Shown here in pieces: positions 48,790-61,200 of a stretch of 64,000 nt of DNA; position 1 is the first letter of the stretch, and the number at the start of each line of letters is the position of its first letter. Location of the stretch: the NCBI RefSeq assembly GCF_037975245.1, contig NC_092566.1, positions 17,275,001 to 17,339,000 of the forward strand, written 5' to 3'. The notes beneath the pieces were generated by a model. It did not search any database, was not told the DNA's origin, and saw only the letters and a list, made by a program, of their open reading frames with translations. Origin of the DNA: Apostichopus japonicus. Its lineage: Eukaryota; Echinodermata; Holothuroidea; Aspidochirotida; Stichopodidae. Position numbers and translations under genes: made by a program.

Positions 48790-51700
48790 CTATGTCGAGA
48801 TTGAGCCTCGATAAGGTATTTTAAGAATGACTTTGTGTAGCTTACTATATGGACATTCCACTTCGGTGTAAGTCAAAATATTTCTACACCTGATTTATGT
48901 AAATTAAGTGAAGAATAAATTTAGAAAGAGGTTTATTCTTGATACGTAATGAAAACAACCATAATCTGAAAGCAAAACAAAAATAGGCCGAGTTTAGATC
49001 TTCTTAAATAACTTCAAATTCTTGGTATATGTCTTAAAATGTTACACATGATGACCCTTGGTGATGACGTCAGCTCTCAGTACTTCATACTTCTTTGTTG
49101 ATCAGAATCTGTTTCTTTAAAGATAATCAATCTGTTCATACCTTTGCTTAATGTAAAACAATTCATTTATCCAATGATGACATGCAATGCAATCATCGCT
49201 CTTAGCAATCTTGATATGCATTATATAAACATGTTATTCGAGACCATTGTATCGTTATAATGGTACACATATATAACTATAGCTTAGGCTCGGTACTTCT
49301 GCTTGAATGTGTGGTAGGACTACGGTATGTATTGACATAACAATATTGTCTTGAGAAAACATTTGAAGAACTAGTTTTAACAATAACGCATTGCCGAGCT
49401 ATAACAATACAATTCGTGCGGCGCGTATACTTTTCATTGCAAAAGACGTGATGTTCCTAAGAGCTAGTTTATAGATGTTTTTATTGGGAATGTTTTTTAC
49501 CGATTTCATCGTGGAATGAAGTTAAAACTCAGACGAATGAGTTAGTCGGGTTACGATCGACCTCATTCTGGATTGTATTGTATACACCTGGGTTTTGAAT
49601 AAACCCCACGGCCTGTTTAGGTACCGTACCACAATCAGAGTATATATAGTGTATGCATCCGCTAGAAAAGTTAACCATTGTCGAAAAAGGAGAGCTAATA
49701 TGACCTAATGTAATGCTTGTTTTAGCATGTTATCAATTATCATCATTGTTTTTGTTGCTTCTCATGCCTTTATATGGATGAGCATAATTTAAAGTACAGA
49801 TGATGTGTATACACACTAAACTCGTCACTTTCAAGACCCGCCAAAGCATAGATACTAATAATTTTTCAACTGGCATATCCTATACCCACAACTTGATAGC
49901 TGACATCTTGGCCTATCATGGAACATGCAAATTTCCATATCATGACCGTTTAGATTTTGAGCTATAGAAGAGGAGCAAGTTTAATAACTGTTAATATGCC
50001 AAAAGAAGTATCACATTAGGTCATATTAGTTTTTTTCAGACAAAGGTTAACCTTTCGAGTGGATTATGTACATAATTGTAATTGTGTTATGGTACCTATA
50101 AGAATAACATCTTGGCTCCAAGCAAATTGCGTCGAGAGTCGGTTAGGGGCACCGGGGACAATTATGTCACAGGGTTTCCTATTTGACCTTTATTTCTTCT
50201 ATAAGTATAATATGAGAAATACCTCATTTTTGTCTCATGTTTCACCTAATTGAACACGGGCCCTAGAGTTTTATACCGCCCCCGTCACCTCCCCTCCATT
50301 CCCCTTCCCTCCATCTCTTCTCGACAATCATGGTCTCCACCAATCAATGAAACTGATAACATTTTGTTGCAAGAGTACTATAATATTATGGACAGTGCAC
50401 TTGAGCTCCTTACAAACATCCGTAGTGCTGCGACCGTGACGCAAAAGAAGAAAAAAAGATTTCAAAAAAAAAAAGCGAAAAGGAAGAAAGTTGCCCGTCT
50501 CTTAAATCTCCGCCAGCCTTTGGTATTATAAAGGACATTTCATTTTGTCATAAATAGGTCAAATTTGCAACAAATCTGAGAAACCGAAGACGAACACTCA
50601 ATATCACGTAAAAATACGCCAAAATAAACTAACAGTAATCCAGTGTTGTCCTGTTCCATTCAACCTAAACCATTTGGGATAAAGATCTTTTCTGAGATCG
50701 AAGAGGCTTACAGAACCGACAGAGGCCTTCACACCACAGAAAGCACGCGGACCGAGACGCGAGCAATTCCCAGCAGTATAAGCTTACAGATCGGGAAGAA
50801 TTGGAAAGTACAACCGGCAATCAAAATGTATGGTAATCATCTTTAACATTTCCGACGACGTGAAATAGTACTTGATTGAGGGATAAAAGGGGGACCTTAT
50901 TTCGATTAAAGAATATTTGGTTACCTTTTGATCGAACAACGGTTCTATTATCACACACACATTCATACAAAGAGAAAAGAAGCGCATATAACAACCGGTG
51001 TCTTAAAGTTATATGTTTAATTCAAATATGTAAAACGAAATGTGATTGTAGTATACAAATTTATAATACACTTCCTGAAGTAGGTTTTTTTTTCGCTTTC
51101 CTGTAAAACTCTAACGTCTTCAAGTTTGATTAAATGTGGCTTCCGTGTTTATTAAAGCTCTTTTTACTTTCGTATAGTTCAGTGAATTTGTTATCACATG
51201 CACATGATTTTGTGCGTGTTGTTTGCCGTGTATTGATATGCACCGATAGACGTGTAAACTCGAATCATTATTGCATCCTAACAATTATATGTTAGAATCC
51301 AGACCCCATGGCTATCAACATTGCCCTCTCATCCCTACCCCACCACCCCGACCCCACCCCACCCAAGAAAAAAAAACGATTACTTGATGGCAAACTTATA
51401 TTTCTCTTACTTTACTTACTTTACTTATCAGCAATGTGCTCATTCTAACTCACTGAACGATACCGACATGTTTAATTGTACCCTAATGTATAGGCCTACG
51501 TAGGCATTCATTAGAATTGTTAAATATGAAAGAAACGCACCCGCGGGCAGATTATAACAACTTGGGTTGCATACTAGACTATTGTGTTAGTACACTGACA
51601 TGAACTTTCGTCATTATTGTCTAACATTTCACATTGATCATGTATGCTGTTCACATTTCATCCATGTACGATAACCGAAGCCCAAACAAGCAGCGAGCAC

Positions 51701-51830
51701 TTCATGCGTCAGGGTTATTTTTTTTTTCAAGAAAAGTCACACAACTATAGAGCCTGGGCACGAAACCTAAATAACTTGATCAATCAGTCAACCCCAGGCC
51801 CCCCCCTTGATCTCGAGATTGATACCGTAT
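48790..51830. other. No gene recognised
   Basis: A lysine-rich frame at 50250-50531 and a frame at 50643-50846 have no recognisable domain and I do not call them. The stretch holds a TGACGTCA palindrome (49065) and a TAGGCCTA (51491). Confidence 0.4.
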
Positions 51831-51839
51831 GATCATGGC

Positions 51840-52240
51840 CAGGGGATAGGAGCCGGGGGGACTGGGGGCACGTGCCCCTACTTTTTTTTTCCAAAATAGC
51901 AAATGTGCCCTACTGGCAAATAAAATGTGCCCCTCTTATGAAGAACTGTCTTTTGGATATCTTAAGCCTTTGTTAATTTTAATATTTTATTTTAATTATT
52001 TATTTTTAGGCTGTACATGCTACTTTTAAAATGGCATCCAATATCTTTTTGTAGCACGGTTAACAATAAACAATCTCAATAAATAGTATTGATAGCATAC
52101 TAACACATCATATATATTTAAGTGATATGGCCGGTGTGTATCGGTTTATAGCATAACGAGTGGTGGTTGTGGAATGAGAAAGTGCCCCTCTGATGTTGTG
52201 CCCCCCCCCCCCAACTTTTTGGAAGCTTCCCACCCCTCTG
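51840..52240. mobile_element. hAT-like MITE
   Basis: Starts CAGGGGATAGGAGCC; the right end reads CCCACCCCTCTG (minus strand CAGAGGGGTGGG). It is flanked by a perfect 8-bp duplication ATCATGGC (51832-51839 and 52241-52248). It contains a C12 run near 52201, and GTGCCCCTA-type motifs on both sides of the middle. Non-coding, 401 bp. Confidence 0.85.
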
Positions 52241-52248
52241 ATCATGGC

Positions 52249-55200
52249 GACATTACGTGTATACGTCAAATGAGTATCTCGGGACTCTTGGAAATGACAA
52301 TGATCGGCACAACACATGATCAGGTTAACAGTTTGGTCATCAATCTAGTGTGTACAAGTACTAACCATATCTTACCCACTATATTACTTTAATCATCCCC
52401 TCTTCAGCAAACATTGTGCAATTCTATACTGACACTGGCCTGGTTACAAGAGCAGACACGCTGCGCAACAAATAGACTCTGATATAGCTAGTCTGTGTGG
52501 TTTTACTTCAATGGAGTGCTTACGAGGTAATTAGGAGATACTATAGTTATCTGCATCCCATACTACTGGTCGTTCCGTAATTGACCAATAAGCTTATGGC
52601 CGGCCAATTGTTACACCCTGATCCCGATATATCCGGTGAATCATAGGGTAAATCTTGTGGGTTATCAAAGAACTTGTAGGGACCCACCTGGACAAGAATA
52701 CACTTTCGGCTTCAAAATGTCACAGACAAGACGAGCGGCTTAGAACGTCTGTGATTCTATAAACCCACAAAATGATGTAGTAGACTTTATTCTTGACAGA
52801 GCTGGGGAGTAGGTAACTATAGGCTACCCCTCATCCCCTCTGCTTTACAGGAATAAAGCAGCTAAGAGGATTTATTTAGAAAAGAAAGGGAAACATCAAG
52901 TACTTTAATGTATAGTTCTATAATATACGTTCAACAAAGATTTCGATTTTATCAGTAACGATAAAAGCCCCTCTGTCATAAAGTACAATCAAAGGACACA
53001 ATTGCCGTTAAATGGAACGACTTATAAAAGGCTAGTTAATTTAATCGCAGTAGAAAGGCCACCGTGACAGATAACTGTTAAGTACTGTGTATGTAAATGG
53101 TATAATAAACCAGTTACACGACTCGTTATTAAGCATGAGTAAACTCCACTTGAGAACGAATTAAACATTGGAAAAGTGAACTCCGAAAAGACGGCTATTG
53201 TATGTAGATACAATTATACAAACGACCACGTAAAGAGTACATAAATGAGCTGTGCCACCTTATCTGTTTTGAAAATGGAAGCAGTGGCCGTCCGTCGGGG
53301 GCAAAACGGCTGACAAAACTGACTCATGATTCTCCTTGCATCTTGATTGGTTGAGAAGAGATCGATTTATTTCCCATTTACTTTAGTGTTATTTCTTGCA
53401 TTAAGTTATTCCTTTCTATTCTTTGTTTGTGTGATTGTTTTGTTTGTTTTTGAAGTAACAGATCACTCAAATCTGCTCTCTCTATCAATAGCAGTAATTC
53501 TACAAAATACGGCGACTTAACCTGCTTCCGGGCCAACTAAGGACGCATGCACACAACGTAAATTTGTAGGTTAAGGCTTATAAAATTACGTCTAATATTG
53601 TAACTTTTACCAATTTCTAATTTTTCTGTTAGATTAAAAAGTAGTGGGGTGTACAGCCTCACACCTCCTGTTTCCCCGACTGAGGGCATCCTATTGGCCC
53701 AGAGAAGTGGCCTAACTCTTCACCGACCGTAAATATCCCCGGCTGAACGTGTCACACCCCCCCCCTCCCCACCGGCAACAGATTAAACTAAATCTGACGT
53801 GTTAGCATATAATAACCATGATAACTTTCGGGATCATGACGCCAGACGCCTCCCCTATGCGTTTCCCTCTTTCTGCATCTTCCCCTGCCCATCCACTCCC
53901 CTCCCGACCCGCCCCGTCCATGCCCCTTTCTTCATTCTCCAGATTGGGTATGAGAACATTATGCACTGAACATGTCTGTACAGACTGAATTGTACTTGTC
54001 GTGACGAGAAACTATGTCCTTCGCAAGAGATGGAGCAGGTACTTCTGAAAATAATAAAAAAATATTTTAATTTCGCATTATTTTTGTTATTCGAAGGACC
54101 AAAATCTGCCAATTCATCGAGAAGGACCGGTTATTCTATTGCAAAACAGGACCCATGCATGACCTGTTCCCACCCCCCCCCCCATTTTTTCCTTCATGTT
54201 TTTCGAAATATTTCCTTCCTTCCTTTCCACGAGGTAACGGACTGCTAATATTTTCCGTTGGGCCAGGTCAACCGAGACGGGGCCCCTGGTCTGTCGCGTG
54301 GAATATTTCCCACGATCGGGGAAATTTCCACGCCGACCTTTTGTAACTGTAGTTAAGTTAATTAGTTCTTGTGTTACGTTAGTAATAACAATTCCAGCCT
54401 ATACAATGGTGTTTGTTGCTCACCTTATCGTGATTCCTTTTATTAACATTCAACAACTTTTTGCTCTTTAAGACGTAAACTAATATTGCAGGCCTTGGTA
54501 AATGAAACCTTTAGGTGAGGAATGTCCAGGACAAATAGGGGAAGGTTTACAGATAGACAAAGAAAAGAGACATTTTTTCCTTTTCTTTTTAAAAATACAA
54601 CAAGATAAATGGGTGTCTTTTCACCAATAACATTATAATTTGCTGTACTCTCCAGGCGATATTTTTTCCAAGGAAAATTCGGGGTTTTAGTATATACACC
54701 CACGCTTGACCCACATTGTTTTCAACACTGGACCTCGGTCCTAAATAACTTCCTAGCCAATCTTAGTTTTTAAACAAGCTTCTTCTTTTTTCTCTTTTTC
54801 TCTGGTAAAATTGCAATACTGTGTGATCAACACACTCACATCATATGACAAAGTATCTTTATTAATATTTGAGAGAAAATTTCATCTCAAAAATATTACT
54901 TAAACCAATTGACATTTTTCATATAGCATTTATTCGCGCATATGATTAATCATATAATATGGACTTGAAGTTCTGAGTGAGGAATTGTCAATTCGCAATG
55001 AAAATGGTTTGCACATATGTTCCGGCCGGAGAAGGGATGGTGATGAGTGGGGTGGGTGGGGGTGGGGGTGGAGGAATCAAATAGAAGGCCTTGACCATTT
55101 TTCAAAAGTGCACGGGAGAAGATACTTATTGTGAAATAACGCTTTCCCGGAAGTACTTCAATTCGTTTTTGTATATGAGGACGCTATGCGTTTCATGACA

Positions 55201-58200
55201 GTCGTATGACCGTAAATAAATACATAACGTGGTGAATCGCATGACATTAGGATTGTATTACACAGAGACATCGAATCACAAGGAAACAAGGAAACTTGTA
55301 ACTTGATCAGACTTTTAATACATGGTATTGTTATACATACATCTATAGGCCTATATCATGAGTTTCCACCTATATAAGATTGGCAACTTCCTTACTTATG
55401 TTTAAATAACTGGTGCTTAAATTTAAATTAATTTCATATTTTTCCAACCGAGAGTATCAGTTCTGCAGTATGTGTGATTTATACTCCTGCAGATATCACC
55501 AGGCTAAAAGTTCTGAAAGCATTTCATCTGAAACGTTCTAAAATTATACTAGAAACCTACCGCTACCTGGCACCTAACGAAATTATAAGAACGGGAATTG
55601 TATACCACTAACACAAAAATTGCAATTCCTACAATCTATCTAGTGATTAATCCAATCACGAGTTGGTGCTGATTCCTGTTTTTAACGCTTTTTTTGGGGG
55701 TGAAGAATTCCCCTTTCCTTTCCATGCCATGTAACCAGAAAATGCACCCCGTTAGTTCTTTTTTATTGAAATTCAGACCCTCAATAGTTATTGTAAACTT
55801 TAGAATTATGATGTTGAAACACGAACCATAAAAGCGACAGTAAATGTACTTATGTGTTTTTTTTTTTAATGTTAGATATATTCCGGAGATGAAAGCCGGA
55901 AGACGGAGGGGTGGGGAGGGAGGGGGAGGGGTATTGGATAACAGAAATCTACAATAATTTGAATACGTTTTTAGCTATAGCTGATTGAACGGACTTCTGA
56001 CTTTTGTCGTAAATGTTAATTCGCTATTGTATATAAAAATGTGTATTTACATAGGAAAGAAACCTTTATCCGCGTCATAACGATACAAATTCAAGAGAGC
56101 GTTTTTTGTAGATACTTGATTCAGGGAATATATGAAAACAATCGTTAATGACCACGTTTGAGGGGTCCAACCGCACTTCTGGGGGGGATTAAGCTCCCTA
56201 CCCCAGAAAATCAGGAGTCCCCTCCCCCACCCCACCCCACCCTGCACAGGTAGACTGAATATTATATACAAAAAATCGTAGCCTACAGTTCATAAACAAA
56301 TGCCATGTTTTTGCGATACAAATCTAAACAGTCGAATATTCTTCAACATAATTTCACACAAGTTGAAAAAAATAATACCATGCATGTTGCATCTGTAAGC
56401 ACCGTTCATTTTATAAAAAAAAATTCTCCTTAGACCCCTCCCCTAAACGACATAATATCTTATCTGCCCCTCCTCCAGTACAATCAAGGTGGTTGCACCA
56501 TTCCCACTGTACCCCCCTCCCCCACCCCATCAAGAACACAGATCAAGAGAAATATCATGGATATGATTTAGAGTTGAGTATATTTCGCAACTTAACGACC
56601 ACTTCGCATCATTCCAGTATCCATGCCTAGTTACGAAGAGCTATTTTCCTATTAACATAGGTATCAGATGACCTCCATTCACGAGAAACCTGCACACGTC
56701 ACTGAAACACAGCATCATTTCCTAGTTCCGTGCGTGGCCAATGCCAGCGAATGGGCGGATAGCACTGATAACTTTAGTACGACTTTCTGACATACAAAAG
56801 AATAAGAATTAAACCTGATACAAACTAAAATAATAATCATAATCATAATAATAATAATAATTATATTCATAATAATAAAAACACATCGGAATATCCATGT
56901 TATGTTCAAAAGGAAACTGACACACATCATCAAAAGCTGTTTGATTTTCTTTACGCGCTTGTAAAAAAAATGATTTATAAGGAATATGTTTTATGATTTC
57001 ACTTCTGTTCTCTATTATAGGTATAACATTACCTAGAAAGTTCACACTAAGTTCATGTCATAAACCTCGGGTCATACATTCATAAATAGGCCTATAGTAC
57101 ATTTTTGTGTGAAAGACGACAGTCTCAATGCGGCATTCAATAGCAAATCTTTAATTAGTAAGTTCATTTGCATGACGATGGGGTATTCTTTCTGTGAATC
57201 TGCTTTGCAGGATAATTCTCAGAGAAAAATTTCAGTCGGAGGGTATTTTGAACAATGGTTGAAAAACTCTATAAAGAGCACGGGATTTTTTTCCTGTATC
57301 CTCTTTCAAAGAATCATAAGTTTCACATAGATTAGAACAAGCTAAAAAGCTATAGATAAAGGATCACTAACGCTTTTTGTTTTAGGTTTTGACTAAATCA
57401 CTGAAATGGATTTCTTTGAAACTGATATATCTTCTGTGAATAGCTATTGTTCCACTTGTTCTCTGGGATACGAATAGGCTCATAAATGAATCACTTATAA
57501 ATTAGTCGAATTCACTTTCGATAAGCTGATAATAGCGGCAAAGAGGCATAGTTATTACAGGGTACCATGGCACGTGCTATACTAAACATGATGATTATGT
57601 AGTGAGACTTAACACTGCGCAACCCACGTGATCTAATCTACGCATACACACACACACACACACGGCACACACAGAAAGTAAACTTGTGATGTATTTCTAA
57701 ACTAACAGAACCCTTTATCGGAACTTTCAGTTACAGGTTTTTGAACGATGGTTCATTCACCTCCATGAATATCGTTTGACAAGTGAATTTTCTATTGGGT
57801 GTATTAGGCTATATTCCCTCAGAATTTATGAAGCTGCAAGGGAAAGAGAATGGAAATTATTTTGGGTGGGTTGGGGGTAGGGTTGGGGTGGTGGGTGAGG
57901 GAGGGTGGGTGGGTTAGTTGTCGATTACTGTATTGCTGTCCTTTACGCCGGTCACTGATGGTCAGTATGATCGGTAGTAAGAAAGTGCCATTACACTTGT
58001 ACGGTAGAGGGCCACTTTGCTTTTAACATCCCAATAGTGTGTGTTTTTTTATTTTAACGAGGAAGAAAAAACTCGCCCTTATCCCCCTTCTGGCCCATAT
58101 CCTGACCCGGTTTTGAACCCCGCTATAAGGCCAAGTTAACCTTAACTTTAACCTCAAGAAATGTTGCATGTGTAATTATAAACGCAAAGAATTCCGTGCG

Positions 58201-61200
58201 GCTCGTATCCGATGCTATTTTTAGGCAAAGCCAAAGAAGAGCAAGAGACAAAATAAAAACAATAAAATAATAGAAAACACCAAGTTATTACAGAAGCTCA
58301 AACAAGTTTCTGGGGTTTCATGACTCGCTGATAAACTCTACCGCAAAATTGTTAATTTTCACACGATACAATAACTTTTGCTTCTTTTTCATGCAACCTA
58401 CATCTATAAAAATAGTTTAAAGTGTTCATTGTGATGTGCTTTTTTCTTCCCCGACCATTTTGTTTCTGTCTACCACAACATAAACAGACAGTGAATCAGG
58501 GTTGGTGGGTGATACGGCCCCCTTCAAAGGTGTCTTTCTCTCACCCAACGTACAGGTGGGTGGATGGAGTGGTATCTAAACAAGGGAAGTTCCAATACAA
58601 TAAAAAACCGTGTTGATTGTTTGTAAACGGCACAGCAATCTACATGCTTGTCTACATGATCCTATAGTCCTATACGTATATTATGTCGCGATGAGTAACG
58701 GACATGTCATAATGCATAAACCCGAAAACCGATCGGCCTGTATACTCACTCACTCATGTTGGTTGACTTCGGCTTGGCCTCTGCTTTACCTCTATATTAA
58801 GTACAAATGCGTGGGTTTAATAACACGGAAAACATATCAAATATTAGTGAAGAATCCGATAGAAAACTGAGTTGAATAATAAAAACCGGTTGGAGAACTC
58901 ACTTGGTATAAAATTCATAACTTTTGTATAAATATATGTTATGTATATTTTACCGACTGTAATTCTATACTGCCCCGTCAAGTTTGGGATGATTTCATTC
59001 ATAAAACAATTATATTATCTACTTTTGGAGTTTGTCGTCGTTGTTTGGTAAATGGAAACCCTTTAACAATTTAAAGAAAACCACCTCGCTACTTGTAAAA
59101 AATTTGGATTATTCAAGTTGTCAAATTTTATTGAGATGTAAAAAATGTGACTGTGTCATCACAACCATGCAAGGCTGACGAATGACATAACCGGCAGGGT
59201 AAAGAAAAAATTCAAAGTCATTAAAAATACTTAAAAAATTAAAGTTTAATAAAGATGAGATGACAATTGAATAAACAAAAAAACAAAGCACAAGATTATT
59301 TCCTCCCGACAATTTTTTTTTTTAATATGTAATCACGGGTAAAAGATTATCATTTTTTAATTAAGCTTTTTATTCAAGTTTTATACTTTGGTTCAGGGGG
59401 GTTGGGGGGGGGGCTATGTTATTATTGTGTTCTTTGATGAGCAATACAAATGATCAATATTAATTTAACTCAGCCATGCATCTGCCCTCGGCTGAAATGA
59501 TAAAACTATAACAATATTTCTCTTTTGCTTGTTAGAAGCTTTAGTCTTCTGTACGCGTACCGTTTGCCTATACAGTATACCAAAGGAGGAACGCGTCTGT
59601 TACTGCTATATTGGCTCACCCACGCCCCCCCCCCCCCCACTCCTCCTTAGAATTGCCCGAAAGAAAAATAGCGGCTCAGTCATGTATTTAATTTAAAAAA
59701 AGAGCTGTGTCGGTTATTTGCAACATCCTGACATATTCTCTAGTAAAACAATTGAGAGGAAGTCATTTCAGACAAATTCTATTTCAAAAGAGTTGATGTC
59801 AATCGAATTCACTGTAATTAACTACCCCCTGCCTAGTATTGGTGGCCGCCTTTCCTAAACAATAAACTAAAAGGAAAAGATGTGCCCGGAAGGATTTGCA
59901 CCGAGGTATATATATATATATACGCATTAGACGGTAGTTCCCTTCAAGTCAAATCTCTACGAAACTCCCAGCTTGAAAAATATCGTGACTCAATGCTCTG
60001 TGTTGCAGCGGGTGGGTATCTCTGACTAGTGTTATGTATACTATCAAAGACTTCCTCCAGAAGTAAATATACGCTACCGGAACTATAGTCCGGAACAAAC
60101 AAGGAAATACTTCTGTTCCTCAGAACATAGCAAAGATGAAACACCCAAAGAAGGTAACATAAACTCTACACACGTTTAGTACAACATCCTGTCTTACAAA
60201 ACAGGTATACAAACCCCGGCGCCGCACTGCAATACATCTCAAGAGAAGCATTGTTTCATGGTTTTAAAACTTAACAAGTTCAGTTTATTTGACGAAAAAA
60301 AAAAATTTCTGATGAAAACATGCTTTGTCCCAAATAATTTCTAATTATTTTGGGTGGTCTAAATAACTAGGATATTTTTAGGGTTACAAACATACTGTAC
60401 TGAACCATCCACATGTATGGCTGCAGATCATACAAACATACAGACACCCCGCACGTAAGGTGGAGGCACACATTACGGCAGCTTTAAGGTGCCATCAAGA
60501 TAAGCCTATCCCTATAACCCTAATGATTTCGGGGAAATTGTCATGAAAATATCGAGATGTAATAAGTTGCCATTTTGAGGCATTTTTTTCAGAAAAAGTA
60601 TTGAATTTCAGGTTTCGAAAGCAGTGAAAAATTTAATATTTTGCAGAATATTGTTGAAATGTTGTCATTTCAGCAATTTCAGAATATTATCAACTTGCAA
60701 TTGGAACAAAAGTCAACAATTTAACATTTTGCAGAAAACTATTGAAAGACCCACCCCACCCCCTCCCCCTGCTATTAATCATAATTTTTCTGTTTTCTTT
60801 TGACAAGATATTATCTTGTTATCTGAATATTTTTGCTAAAGAATATTGTCAAATTATTAGTGAAAAGATATTTATATGGCACTTTCAAGCTGCCGTGACA
60901 TACAACAGCCTAAGTGACAAATGTGACGTCATGACTGTGGCGGCTCGCATAAATATCGTTCGTAAACTTTAGCAGTCTCATTCACGCTATGACCTACACA
61001 GGCGTAAAGAACACTTTTTCATGAGCTCTAACATTGATTTGACGATAGACGTTATATTTTCAGTTACATGTGGAACGTGAATTTTTGGTGGAGTCCGCAG
61101 TTTTGTGATACGTTTTCGGAATTTTCATTTTGCAAGATAGGAGAGAGGAAAAATTAGTTTCACGCTCGGTTGAAGAAGCTATAGTATATAATGGCTATGG

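Noticed and set aside
50250-50846. Lysine-rich 93-codon frame and a following 67-codon frame as a possible terminal exon
   Set aside because: The lysines come from an A-rich run, there is no recognisable homology, and no partner exons were found nearby.
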